Shown here: piece after piece, positions 19,625 through 33,667 of the stretch
Layout: every line of letters starts with the position of its first letter
Position numbering within the stretch: the first letter of the stretch is position 1
Assembly: GCA_023091665.1 (NCBI GenBank)
Contig: JALJCQ010000014.1
Coordinates: 1,426,001 to 1,490,000 of the forward strand
Length of the DNA stretch: 64,000 nucleotides
Direction of reading: 5' to 3'
Source of the DNA: Pythium myriotylum
Lineage: Eukaryota > Oomycota > Peronosporomycetes > Pythiales > Pythiaceae
Notes under the pieces: generated by a model
What the model was told of the DNA's origin: nothing
The model's database searches: none
The model's input: the letters and a program-made list of their open reading frames with translations, nothing else
Translations under genes and position numbers: made by a program

Positions 19625-20829
19625 GTCGAAACCAGACTCCTACGCTCACTCAACAAACCCCGCTTTGACAATACACTTGGACAACTTTCACATTACACCA
19701 ACAACAACACAATACACACATCATCGCCTCCACGCGAACAACTAACCAACAAACCGCCACAACCAGATACACACACGCCACCACACGCCGCACCGGCGCA
19801 CACGGATCCCAACAACCCAACACAACGCTCCCCACACTACACCCCCACCGCATGCCATTGCTTTACCCTCTACGCACACATTACCCAGACCCCAGACCCC
19901 AGATCCATCTGACCATCCATCCCTACGTGGTGATACACAGCTCCTTCCGAATGCGTGTGACCCCGCACTGCTGTCAAACACCCGACCCAAATGCCATCCA
20001 TCCATCCGACGCCGTCCACGACTCGATTGGCCTATACGTCTGCCTACCGATCATGCTTGTCAGCCCGTTATCTCGTCGTACTATCATTCTCTCACGCATG
20101 ATGAGTGCTATCCTCACATCAACGAAACCAAAAGCCAAACTGAACTCGGAACCGCGACCGCGACCGCGACCGAAACCGATACCGAAACCGAAACCGAAAC
20201 CGAAACCGAAACCGAAACGAGCATCCCGCTTGCCTTCCGGTTGATGCCACCCCACACAGGTGGGCTGATCCGTCCTTCATCCTTCGCCTCGTGTCGTCTG
20301 TGCGAGCTGAGCGAAGGTGTCTATTGTCCACACAGGATCTCGACTCAACTGCGCGTATGTGTTGGCACGACAGACTCGAACGACTACACCAACCTGAACG
20401 TGGTCGATGGACTCGTAGTTGGGACCCACCCACTCACCCACCCACGCTGGGTCCGCGGTGAGGGGCTAGAACCAACGAGTGCGAGTGGATTGAAGCCGCA
20501 TGCGTGGGAACAAGTGCGGGGGTTGGTGCCGACTCCTGGTTCACCTTGTCAGCTGAACGCACACGCTGGTTAGATGGTGACATGCTCGTCAAATGGAGCC
20601 AACATGCGGGCAGCGGTGGAGTGTGGAAAGAAAGACAAGCAAGCACGACGAAGAGCGAGCATTGTCGAGGATAGGATGAGGGTGACGGGAAGGAGGTGAT
20701 AGATAATGTGCTGGTGTGTGTGTTTGTGTTTGATTGTGTGGTGGTTAGTTGTGTTGTTTTATTGTTTTGGTTGTTGTAGTATGCGGTGTGTTTGTGTATG
20801 TGAGTGGAGTCGGGCGTGGATCAAAAAGA

Positions 20830-20901
20830 AGCGCGAGACCGGGTTCGAACCAGTGACCCTTCGAGCTGCAATCGAAAGCTCTACCACTGAGCTACCCGCG
20901 C
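20830..20901 (-). tRNA. tRNA-Cys(GCA), copy 5
   Basis: Same mature sequence. Spacing is 1,277 bp because the hexamer tract has one extra repeat. Confidence 0.95.
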
Positions 20902-22100
20902 GTCGAAACCAGACTCCTACGCTCACTCAACAAACCCCGCTTTGACAATACACTTGGACAACTTTCACATTACACCAACAACAACACAATACACACATCA
21001 TCGCCTCCACGCGAACAACTAACCAACAAACCGCCACAACCAGATACACACACGCCACCACACGCCGCACCGGCGCACACGGATCCCAACAACCCAACAC
21101 AACGCTCCCCACACTACACCCCCACCGCATGCCATTGCTTTACCCTCTACGCACACATTACCCAGACCCCAGACCCCAGATCCATCTGACCATCCATCCC
21201 TACGTGGTGATACACAGCTCCTTCCGAATGCGTGTGACCCCGCACTGCTGTCAAACACCCGACCCAAATGCCATCCATCCATCCGACGCCGTCCACGACT
21301 CGATTGGCCTATACGTCTGCCTACCGATCATGCTTGTCAGCCCGTTATCTCGTCGTACTATCATTCTCTCACGCATGATGAGTGCTATCCTCACATCAAC
21401 GAAACCAAAAGCCAAACTGAACTCGGAACCGCGACCGCGACCGCGACCGAAACCGATACCGAAACCGAAACCGAAACCGAAACCGAAACGAGCATCCCGC
21501 TTGCCTTCCGGTTGATGCCACCCCACACAGGTGGGCTGATCCGTCCTTCATCCTTCGCCTCGTGTCGTCTGTGCGAGCTGAGCGAAGGTGTCTATTGTCC
21601 ACACAGGATCTCGACTCAACTGCGCGTATGTGTTGGCACGACAGACTCGAACGACTACACCAACCTGAACGTGGTCGATGGACTCGTAGTTGGGACCCAC
21701 CCACTCACCCACCCACGCTGGGTCCGCGGTGAGGGGCTAGAACCAACGAGTGCGAGTGGATTGAAGCCGCATGCGTGGGAACAAGTGCGGGGGTTGGTGC
21801 CGACTCCTGGTTCACCTTGTCAGCTGAACGCACACGCTGGTTAGATGGTGACATGCTCGTCAAATGGAGCCAACATGCGGGCAGCGGTGGAGTGTGGAAA
21901 GAAAGACAAGCAAGCACGACGAAGAGCGAGCATTGTCGAGGATAGGATGAGGGTGACGGGAAGGAGGTGATAGATAATGTGCTGGTGTGTGTGTTTGTGT
22001 TTGATTGTGTGGTGGTTAGTTGTGTTGTTTTATTGTTTTGGTTGTTGTAGTATGCGGTGTGTTTGTGTATGTGAGTGGAGTCGGGCGTGGATCAAAAAGA

Positions 22101-22172
22101 AGCGCGAGACCGGGTTCGAACCAGTGACCCTTCGAGCTGCAATCGAAAGCTCTACCACTGAGCTACCCGCGC
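22101..22172 (-). tRNA. tRNA-Cys(GCA), copy 6
   Basis: Same mature sequence, 1,271-bp spacing. Confidence 0.95.
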
Positions 22173-23371
22173 GTCGAAACCAGACTCCTACGCTCACTCA
22201 ACAAACCCCGCTTTGACAATACACTTGGACAACTTTCACATTACACCAACAACAACACAATACACACATCATCGCCTCCACGCGAACAACTAACCAACAA
22301 ACCGCCACAACCAGATACACACACGCCACCACACGCCGCACCGGCGCACACGGATCCCAACAACCCAACACAACGCTCCCCACACTACACCCCCACCGCA
22401 TGCCATTGCTTTACCCTCTACGCACACATTACCCAGACCCCAGACCCCAGATCCATCTGACCATCCATCCCTACGTGGTGATACACAGCTCCTTCCGAAT
22501 GCGTGTGACCCCGCACTGCTGTCAAACACCCGACCCAAATGCCATCCATCCATCCGACGCCGTCCACGACTCGATTGGCCTATACGTCTGCCTACCGATC
22601 ATGCTTGTCAGCCCGTTATCTCGTCGTACTATCATTCTCTCACGCATGATGAGTGCTATCCTCACATCAACGAAACCAAAAGCCAAACTGAACTCGGAAC
22701 CGAGACCGCGACCGCGACCGAAACCGAAACCGATACCGAAACCGCGACCGAAACCGAAACGAGCATCCCGCTTGCCTTCCGGTTGATGCCACCCCACACA
22801 GGTGGGCTGATCCGTCCTTCATCCTTCGCCTCGTGTCGTCTGTGCGAGCTGAGCGAAGGTGTCTATTGTCCACACAGGATCTCGACTCAACTGCGCGTAT
22901 GTGTTGGCACGACAGACTCGAACGACTACACCAACCTGAACGTGGTCGATGGACTCGTAGTTGGGACCCACCCACTCACCCACCCACGCTGGGTCCGCGG
23001 TGAGGGGCTAGAACCAACGAGTGCGAGTGGATTGAAGCCGCATGCGTGGGAACAAGTGCGGGGGTTGGTGCCGACTCCTGGTTCACCTTGTCAGCTGAAC
23101 GCACACGCTGGTTAGATGGTGACATGCTCGTCAAATGGAGCCAACATGCGGGCAGCGGTGGAGTGTGGAAAGAAAGACAAGCAAGCACGACGAAGAGCGA
23201 GCATTGTCGAGGATAGGATGAGGGTGACGGGAAGGAGGTGATAGATAATGTGCTGGTGTGTGTGTTTGTGTTTGATTGTGTGGTGGTTAGTTGTGTTGTT
23301 TTATTGTTTTGGTTGTTGTAGTATGCGGTGTGTTTGTGTATGTGAGTGGAGTCGGGCGTGGATCAAAAAGA

Positions 23372-23443
23372 AGCGCGAGACCGGGTTCGAACCAGTGACC
23401 CTTCGAGCTGCAATCGAAAGCTCTACCACTGAGCTACCCGCGC
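23372..23443 (-). tRNA. tRNA-Cys(GCA), copy 7
   Basis: Same mature sequence. It ends the 1,271-bp series, and the next unit gains a third CAGACCC copy. Confidence 0.95.
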
Positions 23444-24649
23444 GTCGAAACCAGACTCCTACGCTCACTCAACAAACCCCGCTTTGACAATACACTTGGA
23501 CAACTTTCACATTACACCAACAACAACACAATACACACATCATCGCCTCCACGCGAACAACTAACCAACAAACCGCCACAACCAGATACACACACGCCAC
23601 CACACGCCGCACCGGCGCACACGGATCCCAACAACCCAACACAACGCTCCCCACACTACACCCCCACCGCATGCCATTGCTTTACCCTCTACGCACACAT
23701 TACCCAGACCCCAGACCCCAGACCCCAGATCCATCTGACCATCCATCCCTACGTGGTGATACACAGCTCCTTCCGAATGCGTGTGACCCCGCACTGCTGT
23801 CAAACACCCGACCCAAATGCCATCCATCCATCCGACGCCGTCCACGACTCGATTGGCCTATACGTCTGCCTACCGATCATGCTTGTCAGCCCGTTATCTC
23901 GTCGTACTATCATTCTCTCACGCATGATGAGTGCTATCCTCACATCAACGAAACCAAAAGCCAAACTGAACTCGGAACCGCGACCGCGACCGCGACCGAA
24001 ACCGAAACCGATACCGAAACCGCGACCGAAACCGAAACGAGCATCCCGCTTGCCTTCCGGTTGATGCCACCCCACACAGGTGGGCTGATCCGTCCTTCAT
24101 CCTTCGCCTCGTGTCGTCTGTGCGAGCTGAGCGAAGGTGTCTATTGTCCACACAGGATCTCGACTCAACTGCGCGTATGTGTTGGCACGACAGACTCGAA
24201 CGACTACACCAACCTGAACGTGGTCGATGGACTCGTAGTTGGGACCCACCCACTCACCCACCCACGCTGGGTCCGCGGTGAGGGGCTAGAACCAACGAGT
24301 GCGAGTGGATTGAAGCCGCATGCGTGGGAACAAGTGCGGGGGATGGTGCCGACTCCTGGTTCACCTTGTCAGCTGAACGCACACGCTGGTTAGATGGTGA
24401 CATGCTCGTCAAATGGAGCCAACATGCGGGCAGCGGTGGAGTGTGGAAAGAAAGACAAGCAAGCACGACGAAGAGCGAGCATTGTCGAGGATAGGATGAG
24501 GGTGACGGGAAGGAGGTGATAGATAATGTGCTGGTGTGTGTGTTTGTGTTTGATTGTGTGGTGGTTAGTTGTGTTGTTTTATTGTTTTGGTTGTTGTAGT
24601 ATGCGGTGTGTTTGTGTATGTGAGTGGAGTCGGGCGTGGATCAAAAAGA

Positions 24650-24721
24650 AGCGCGAGACCGGGTTCGAACCAGTGACCCTTCGAGCTGCAATCGAAAGCT
24701 CTACCACTGAGCTACCCGCGC
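24650..24721 (-). tRNA. tRNA-Cys(GCA), copy 8
   Basis: Same mature sequence. The unit has the rare A at 24343, shared with copy 10. Confidence 0.95.
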
Positions 24722-25927
24722 GTCGAAACCAGACTCCTACGCTCACTCAACAAACCCCGCTTTGACAATACACTTGGACAACTTTCACATTACACCAACA
24801 ACAACACAATACACACATCATCGCCTCCACGCGAACAACTAACCAACAAACCGCCACAACCAGATACACACACGCCACCACACGCCGCACCGGCGCACAC
24901 GGATCCCAACAACCCAACACAACGCTCCCCACACTACACCCCCACCGCATGCCATTGCTTTACCCTCTACGCACACATTACCCAGACCCCAGACCCCAGA
25001 CCCCAGATCCATCTGACCATCCATCCCTACGTGGTGATACACAGCTCCTTCCGAATGCGTGTGACCCCGCACTGCTGTCAAACACCCGACCCAAATGCCA
25101 TCCATCCATCCGACGCCGTCCACGACTCGATTGGCCTATACGTCTGCCTACCGATCATGCTTGTCAGCCCGTTATCTCGTCGTACTATCATTCTCTCACG
25201 CATGATGAGTGCTATCCTCACATCAACGAAACCAAAAGCCAAACTGAACTCGGAACCGCGACCGCGACCGCGACCGAAACCGAAACCGATACCGAAACCG
25301 CGACCGAAACCGAAACGAGCATCCCGCTTGCCTTCCGGTTGATGCCACCCCACACAGGTGGGCTGATCCGTCCTTCATCCTTCGCCTCGTGTCGTCTGTG
25401 CGAGCTGAGCGAAGGTGTCTATTGTCCACACAGGATCTCGACTCAACTGCGCGTATGTGTTGGCACGACAGACTCGAACGACTACACCAACCTGAACGTG
25501 GTCGATGGACTCGTAGTTGGGACCCACCCACTCACCCACCCACGCTGGGTCCGCGGTGAGGGGCTAGAACCAACGAGTGCGAGTGGATTGAAGCCGCATG
25601 CGTGGGAACAAGTGCGGGGGTTGGTGCCGACTCCTGGTTCACCTTGTCAGCTGAACGCACACGCTGGTTAGATGGTGACATGCTCGTCAAATGGAGCCAA
25701 CATGCGGGCAGCGGTGGAGTGTGGAAAGAAAGACAAGCAAGCACGACGAAGAGCGAGCATTGTCGAGGATAGGATGAGGGTGACGGGAAGGAGGTGATAG
25801 ATAATGTGCTGGTGTGTGTGTTTGTGTTTGATTGTGTGGTGGTTAGTTGTGTTGTTTTATTGTTTTGGTTGTTGTAGTATGCGGTGTGTTTGTGTATGTG
25901 AGTGGAGTCGGGCGTGGATCAAAAAGA

Positions 25928-25999
25928 AGCGCGAGACCGGGTTCGAACCAGTGACCCTTCGAGCTGCAATCGAAAGCTCTACCACTGAGCTACCCGCGC
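25928..25999 (-). tRNA. tRNA-Cys(GCA), copy 9
   Basis: Same mature sequence, 1,278-bp spacing. Lacks the rare A of its neighbours. Confidence 0.95.
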
Positions 26000-27205
26000 G
26001 TCGAAACCAGACTCCTACGCTCACTCAACAAACCCCGCTTTGACAATACACTTGGACAACTTTCACATTACACCAACAACAACACAATACACACATCATC
26101 GCCTCCACGCGAACAACTAACCAACAAACCGCCACAACCAGATACACACACGCCACCACACGCCGCACCGGCGCACACGGATCCCAACAACCCAACACAA
26201 CGCTCCCCACACTACACCCCCACCGCATGCCATTGCTTTACCCTCTACGCACACATTACCCAGACCCCAGACCCCAGACCCCAGATCCATCTGACCATCC
26301 ATCCCTACGTGGTGATACACAGCTCCTTCCGAATGCGTGTGACCCCGCACTGCTGTCAAACACCCGACCCAAATGCCATCCATCCATCCGACGCCGTCCA
26401 CGACTCGATTGGCCTATACGTCTGCCTACCGATCATGCTTGTCAGCCCGTTATCTCGTCGTACTATCATTCTCTCACGCATGATGAGTGCTATCCTCACA
26501 TCAACGAAACCAAAAGCCAAACTGAACTCGGAACCGCGACCGCGACCGCGACCGAAACCGAAACCGATACCGAAACCGCGACCGAAACCGAAACGAGCAT
26601 CCCGCTTGCCTTCCGGTTGATGCCACCCCACACAGGTGGGCTGATCCGTCCTTCATCCTTCGCCTCGTGTCGTCTGTGCGAGCTGAGCGAAGGTGTCTAT
26701 TGTCCACACAGGATCTCGACTCAACTGCGCGTATGTGTTGGCACGACAGACTCGAACGACTACACCAACCTGAACGTGGTCGATGGACTCGTAGTTGGGA
26801 CCCACCCACTCACCCACCCACGCTGGGTCCGCGGTGAGGGGCTAGAACCAACGAGTGCGAGTGGATTGAAGCCGCATGCGTGGGAACAAGTGCGGGGGAT
26901 GGTGCCGACTCCTGGTTCACCTTGTCAGCTGAACGCACACGCTGGTTAGATGGTGACATGCTCGTCAAATGGAGCCAACATGCGGGCAGCGGTGGAGTGT
27001 GGAAAGAAAGACAAGCAAGCACGACGAAGAGCGAGCATTGTCGAGGATAGGATGAGGGTGACGGGAAGGAGGTGATAGATAATGTGCTGGTGTGTGTGTT
27101 TGTGTTTGATTGTGTGGTGGTTAGTTGTGTTGTTTTATTGTTTTGGTTGTTGTAGTATGCGGTGTGTTTGTGTATGTGAGTGGAGTCGGGCGTGGATCAA
27201 AAAGA

Positions 27206-27277
27206 AGCGCGAGACCGGGTTCGAACCAGTGACCCTTCGAGCTGCAATCGAAAGCTCTACCACTGAGCTACCCGCGC
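27206..27277 (-). tRNA. tRNA-Cys(GCA), copy 10
   Basis: Same mature sequence. Rare A at 26899, exactly two units after that of copy 8. Confidence 0.95.
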
Positions 27278-28483
27278 GTCGAAACCAGACTCCTACGCTC
27301 ACTCAACAAACCCCGCTTTGACAATACACTTGGACAACTTTCACATTACACCAACAACAACACAATACACACATCATCGCCTCCACGCGAACAACTAACC
27401 AACAAACCGCCACAACCAGATACACACACGCCACCACACGCCGCACCGGCGCACACGGATCCCAACAACCCAACACAACGCTCCCCACACTACACCCCCA
27501 CCGCATGCCATTGCTTTACCCTCTACGCACACATTACCCAGACCCCAGACCCCAGACCCCAGATCCATCTGACCATCCATCCCTACGTGGTGATACACAG
27601 CTCCTTCCGAATGCGTGTGACCCCGCACTGCTGTCAAACACCCGACCCAAATGCCATCCATCCATCCGACGCCGTCCACGACTCGATTGGCCTATACGTC
27701 TGCCTACCGATCATGCTTGTCAGCCCGTTATCTCGTCGTACTATCATTCTCTCACGCATGATGAGTGCTATCCTCACATCAACGAAACCAAAAGCCAAAC
27801 TGAACTCGGAACCGCGACCGCGACCGCGACCGAAACCGAAACCGATACCGAAACCGCGACCGAAACCGAAACGAGCATCCCGCTTGCCTTCCGGTTGATG
27901 CCACCCCACACAGGTGGGCTGATCCGTCCTTCATCCTTCGCCTCGTGTCGTCTGTGCGAGCTGAGCGAAGGTGTCTATTGTCCACACAGGATCTCGACTC
28001 AACTGCGCGTATGTGTTGGCACGACAGACTCGAACGACTACACCAACCTGAACGTGGTCGATGGACTCGTAGTTGGGACCCACCCACTCACCCACCCACG
28101 CTGGGTCCGCGGTGAGGGGCTAGAACCAACGAGTGCGAGTGGATTGAAGCCACATGCGTGGGAACAAGTGCGGGGGTTGGTGCCGACTCCTGGTTCACCT
28201 TGTCAGCTGAACGCACACGCTGGTTAGATGGTGACATGCTCGTCAAATGGAGCCAACATGCGGGCAGCGGTGGAGTGTGGAAAGAAAGACAAGCAAGCAC
28301 GACGAAGAGCGAGCATTGTCGAGGATAGGATGAGGGTGACGGGAAGGAGGTGATAGATAATGTGCTGGTGTGTGTGTTTGTGTTTGATTGTGTGGTGATT
28401 AGTTGTGTTGTTTTATTGTTTTGGTTGTTGTAGTATGCGGTGTGTTTGTGTATGTGAGTGGAGTCGGGCGTGGATCAAAAAGA

Positions 28484-28555
28484 AGCGCGAGACCGGGTTC
28501 GAACCAGTGACCCTTCGAGCTGCAATCGAAAGCTCTACCACTGAGCTACCCGCGC
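28484..28555 (-). tRNA. tRNA-Cys(GCA), copy 11
   Basis: Same mature sequence. First unit with GTGATTAG (A at 28398) in the G/T-rich segment. Confidence 0.95.
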
Positions 28556-29761
28556 GTCGAAACCAGACTCCTACGCTCACTCAACAAACCCCGCTTTGAC
28601 AATACACTTGGACAACTTTCACATTACACCAACAACAACACAATACACACATCATCGCCTCCACGCGAACAACTAACCAACAAACCGCCACAACCAGATA
28701 CACACACGCCACCACACGCCGCACCGGCGCACACGGATCCCAACAACCCAACACAACGCTCCCCACACTACACCCCCACCGCATGCCATTGCTTTACCCT
28801 CTACGCACACATTACCCAGACCCCAGACCCCAGACCCCAGATCCATCTGACCATCCATCCCTACGTGGTGATACACAGCTCCTTCCGAATGCGTGTGACC
28901 CCGCACTGCTGTCAAACACCCGACCCAAATGCCATCCATCCATCCGACGCCGTCCACGACTCGATTGGCCTATACGTCTGCCTACCGATCATGCTTGTCA
29001 GCCCGTTATCTCGTCGTACTATCATTCTCTCACGCATGATGAGTGCTATCCTCACATCAACGAAACCAAAAGCCAAACTGAACTCGGAACCGCGACCGCG
29101 ACCGCGACCGAAACCGAAACCGATACCGAAACCGCGACCGAAACCGAAACGAGCATCCCGCTTGCCTTCCGGTTGATGCCACCCCACACAGGTGGGCTGA
29201 TCCGTCCTTCATCCTTCGCCTCGTGTCGTCTGTGCGAGCTGAGCGAAGGTGTCTATTGTCCACACAGGATCTCGACTCAACTGCGCGTATGTGTTGGCAC
29301 GACAGACTCGAACGACTACACCAACCTGAACGTGGTCGATGGACTCGTAGTTGGGACCCACCCACTCACCCACCCACGCTGGGTCCGCGGTGAGGGGCTA
29401 GAACCAACGAGTGCGAGTGGATTGAAGCCACATGCGTGGGAACAAGTGCGGGGGTTGGTGCCGACTCCTGGTTCACCTTGTCAGCTGAACGCACACGCTG
29501 GTTAGATGGTGACATGCTCATCAAATGGAGCCAACATGCGGGCAGCGGTGGAGTGTGGAAAGAAAGACAAGCAAGCACGACGAAGAGCGAGCATTGTCGA
29601 GGATAGGATGGGGGTGACGGGAAGGAGGTGATAGATAATGTGCTGGTGTGTGTGTTTGTGTTTGATTGTGTGGTGATTAGTTGTGTTGTTTTATTGTTTT
29701 GGTTGTTGTAGTATGCGGTGTGTTTGTGTATGTGAGTGGAGTCGGGCGTGGATCAAAAAGA

Positions 29762-29833
29762 AGCGCGAGACCGGGTTCGAACCAGTGACCCTTCGAGCTG
29801 CAATCGAAAGCTCTACCACTGAGCTACCCGCGC
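29762..29833 (-). tRNA. tRNA-Cys(GCA), copy 12
   Basis: Same mature sequence. Unit has the GTGATTAG and CTCATC variants. Confidence 0.95.
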
Positions 29834-31039
29834 GTCGAAACCAGACTCCTACGCTCACTCAACAAACCCCGCTTTGACAATACACTTGGACAACTTTCAC
29901 ATTACACCAACAACAACACAATACACACATCATCGCCTCCACGCGAACAACTAACCAACAAACCGCCACAACCAGATACACACACGCCACCACACGCCGC
30001 ACCGGCGCACACGGATCCCAACAACCCAACACAACGCTCCCCACACTACACCCCCACCGCATGCCATTGCTTTACCCTCTACGCACACATTACCCAGACC
30101 CCAGACCCCAGACCCCAGATCCATCTGACCATCCATCCCTACGTGGTGATACACAGCTCCTTCCGAATGCGTGTGACCCCGCACTGCTGTCAAACACCCG
30201 ACCCAAATGCCATCCATCCATCCGACGCCGTCCACGACTCGATTGGCCTATACGTCTGCCTACCGATCATGCTTGTCAGCCCGTTATCTCGTCGTACTAT
30301 CATTCTCTCACGCATGATGAGTGCTATCCTCACATCAACGAAACCAAAAGCCAAACTGAACTCGGAACCGCGACCGCGACCGCGACCGAAACCGAAACCG
30401 ATACCGAAACCGCGACCGAAACCGAAACGAGCATCCCGCTTGCCTTCCGGTTGATGCCACCCCACACAGGTGGGCTGATCCGTCCTTCATCCTTCGCCTC
30501 GTGTCGTCTGTGCGAGCTGAGCGAAGGTGTCTATTGTCCACACAGGATCTCGACTCAACTGCGCGTATGTGTTGGCACGACAGACTCGAACGACTACACC
30601 AACCTGAACGTGGTCGATGGACTCGTAGTTGGGACCCACCCACTCACCCACCCACGCTGGGTCCGCGGTGAGGGGCTAGAACCAACGAGTGCGAGTGGAT
30701 TGAAGCCACATGCGTGGGAACAAGTGCGGGGGTTGGTGCCGACTCCTGGTTCACCTTGTCAGCTGAACGCACACGCTGGTTAGATGGTGACATGCTCGTC
30801 AAATGGAGCCAACATGCGGGCAGCGGTGGAGTGTGGAAAGAAAGACAAGCAAGCACGACGAAGAGCGAGCATTGTCGAGGATAGGATGAGGGTGACGGGA
30901 AGGAGGTGATAGATAATGTGCTGGTGTGTGTGTTTGTGTTTGATTGTGTGGTGGTTAGTTGTGTTGTTTTATTGTTTTGGTTGTTGTAGTATGCGGTGTG
31001 TTTGTGTATGTGAGTGGAGTCGGGCGTGGATCAAAAAGA

Positions 31040-31111
31040 AGCGCGAGACCGGGTTCGAACCAGTGACCCTTCGAGCTGCAATCGAAAGCTCTACCACTGA
31101 GCTACCCGCGC
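31040..31111 (-). tRNA. tRNA-Cys(GCA), copy 13
   Basis: Same mature sequence. Unit reverts to the GTGGTTAG form. Confidence 0.95.
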
Positions 31112-32317
31112 GTCGAAACCAGACTCCTACGCTCACTCAACAAACCCCGCTTTGACAATACACTTGGACAACTTTCACATTACACCAACAACAACACAAT
31201 ACACACATCATCGCCTCCACGCGAACAACTAACCAACAAACCGCCACAACCAGATACACACACGCCACCACACGCCGCACCGGCGCACACGGATCCCAAC
31301 AACCCAACACAACGCTCCCCACACTACACCCCCACCGCATGCCATTGCTTTACCCTCTACGCACACATTACCCAGACCCCAGACCCCAGACCCCAGATCC
31401 ATCTGACCATCCATCCCTACGTGGTGATACACAGCTCCTTCCGAATGCGTGTGACCCCGCACTGCTGTCAAACACCCGACCCAAATGCCATCCATCCATC
31501 CGACGCCGTCCACGACTCGATTGGCCTATACGTCTGCCTACCGATCATGCTTGTCAGCCCGTTATCTCGTCGTACTATCATTCTCTCACGCATGATGAGT
31601 GCTATCCTCACATCAACGAAACCAAAAGCCAAACTGAACTCGGAACCGCGACCGCGACCGCGACCGAAACCGAAACCGATACCGAAACCGCGACCGAAAC
31701 CGAAACGAGCATCCCGCTTGCCTTCCGGTTGATGCCACCCCACACAGGTGGGCTGATCCGTCCTTCATCCTTCGCCTCGTGTCGTCTGTGCGAGCTGAGC
31801 GAAGGTGTCTATTGTCCACACAGGATCTCGACTCAACTGCGCGTATGTGTTGGCACGACAGACTCGAACGACTACACCAACCTGAACGTGGTCGATGGAC
31901 TCGTAGTTGGGACCCACCCACTCACCCACCCACGCTGGGTCCGCGGTGAGGGGCTAGAACCAACGAGTGCGAGTGGATTGAAGCCACATGCGTGGGAACA
32001 AGTGCGGGGGTTGGTGCCGACTCCTGGTTCACCTTGTCAGCTGAACGCACACGCTGGTTAGATGGTGACATGCTCATCAAATGGAGCCAACATGCGGGCA
32101 GCGGTGGAGTGTGGAAAGAAAGACAAGCAAGCACGACGAAGAGCGAGCATTGTCGAGGATAGGATGGGGGTGACGGGAAGGAGGTGATAGATAATGTGCT
32201 GGTGTGTGTGTTTGTGTTTGATTGTGTGGTGATTAGTTGTGTTGTTTTATTGTTTTGGTTGTTGTAGTATGCGGTGTGTTTGTGTATGTGAGTGGAGTCG
32301 GGCGTGGATCAAAAAGA

Positions 32318-32389
32318 AGCGCGAGACCGGGTTCGAACCAGTGACCCTTCGAGCTGCAATCGAAAGCTCTACCACTGAGCTACCCGCGC
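32318..32389 (-). tRNA. tRNA-Cys(GCA), copy 14
   Basis: Same mature sequence. Unit resembles that of copy 12, two units away. Confidence 0.95.
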
Positions 32390-33595
32390 GTCGAAACCAG
32401 ACTCCTACGCTCACTCAACAAACCCCGCTTTGACAATACACTTGGACAACTTTCACATTACACCAACAACAACACAATACACACATCATCGCCTCCACGC
32501 GAACAACTAACCAACAAACCGCCACAACCAGATACACACACGCCACCACACGCCGCACCGGCGCACACGGATCCCAACAACCCAACACAACGCTCCCCAC
32601 ACTACACCCCCACCGCATGCCATTGCTTTACCCTCTACGCACACATTACCCAGACCCCAGACCCCAGACCCCAGATCCATCTGACCATCCATCCCTACGT
32701 GGTGATACACAGCTCCTTCCGAATGCGTGTGACCCCGCACTGCTGTCAAACACCCGACCCAAATGCCATCCATCCATCCGACGCCGTCCACGACTCGATT
32801 GGCCTATACGTCTGCCTACCGATCATGCTTGTCAGCCCGTTATCTCGTCGTACTATCATTCTCTCACGCATGATGAGTGCTATCCTCACATCAACGAAAC
32901 CAAAAGCCAAACTGAACTCGGAACCGCGACCGCGACCGCGACCGAAACCGAAACCGATACCGAAACCGCGACCGAAACCGAAACGAGCATCCCGCTTGCC
33001 TTCCGGTTGATGCCACCCCACACAGGTGGGCTGATCCGTCCTTCATCCTTCGCCTCGTGTCGTCTGTGCGAGCTGAGCGAAGGTGTCTATTGTCCACACA
33101 GGATCTCGACTCAACTGCGCGTATGTGTTGGCACGACAGACTCGAACGACTACACCAACCTGAACGTGGTCGATGGACTCGTAGTTGGGACCCACCCACT
33201 CACCCACCCACGCTGGGTCCGCGGTGAGGGGCTAGAACCAACGAGTGCGAGTGGATTGAAGCCGCATGCGTGGGAACAAGTGCGGGGGTTGGTGCCGACT
33301 CCTGGTTCACCTTGTCAGCTGAACGCACACGCTGGTTAGATGGTGACATGCTCGTCAAATGGAGCCAACATGCGGGCAGCGGTGGAGTGTGGAAAGAAAG
33401 ACAAGCAAGCACGACGAAGAGCGAGCATTGTCGAGGATAGGATGAGGGTGACGGGAAGGAGGTGATAGATAATGTGCTGGTGTGTGTGTTTGTGTTTGAT
33501 TGTGTGGTGGTTAGTTGTGTTGTTTTATTGTTTTGGTTGTTGTAGTATGCGGTGTGTTTGTGTATGTGAGTGGAGTCGGGCGTGGATCAAAAAGA

Positions 33596-33667
33596 AGCGC
33601 GAGACCGGGTTCGAACCAGTGACCCTTCGAGCTGCAATCGAAAGCTCTACCACTGAGCTACCCGCGC
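33596..33667 (-). tRNA. tRNA-Cys(GCA), copy 15
   Basis: Same mature sequence. GTGGTTAG form. Confidence 0.95.

Noticed and set aside
23671..24393. 240-codon plus-strand ORF repeated in many units
   Set aside because: It exists only where a third 7-bp CAGACCC copy changes the frame, crosses a hexamer microsatellite, and is replaced by 128- and 110-codon ORFs in other units. Its frame is not conserved between units.
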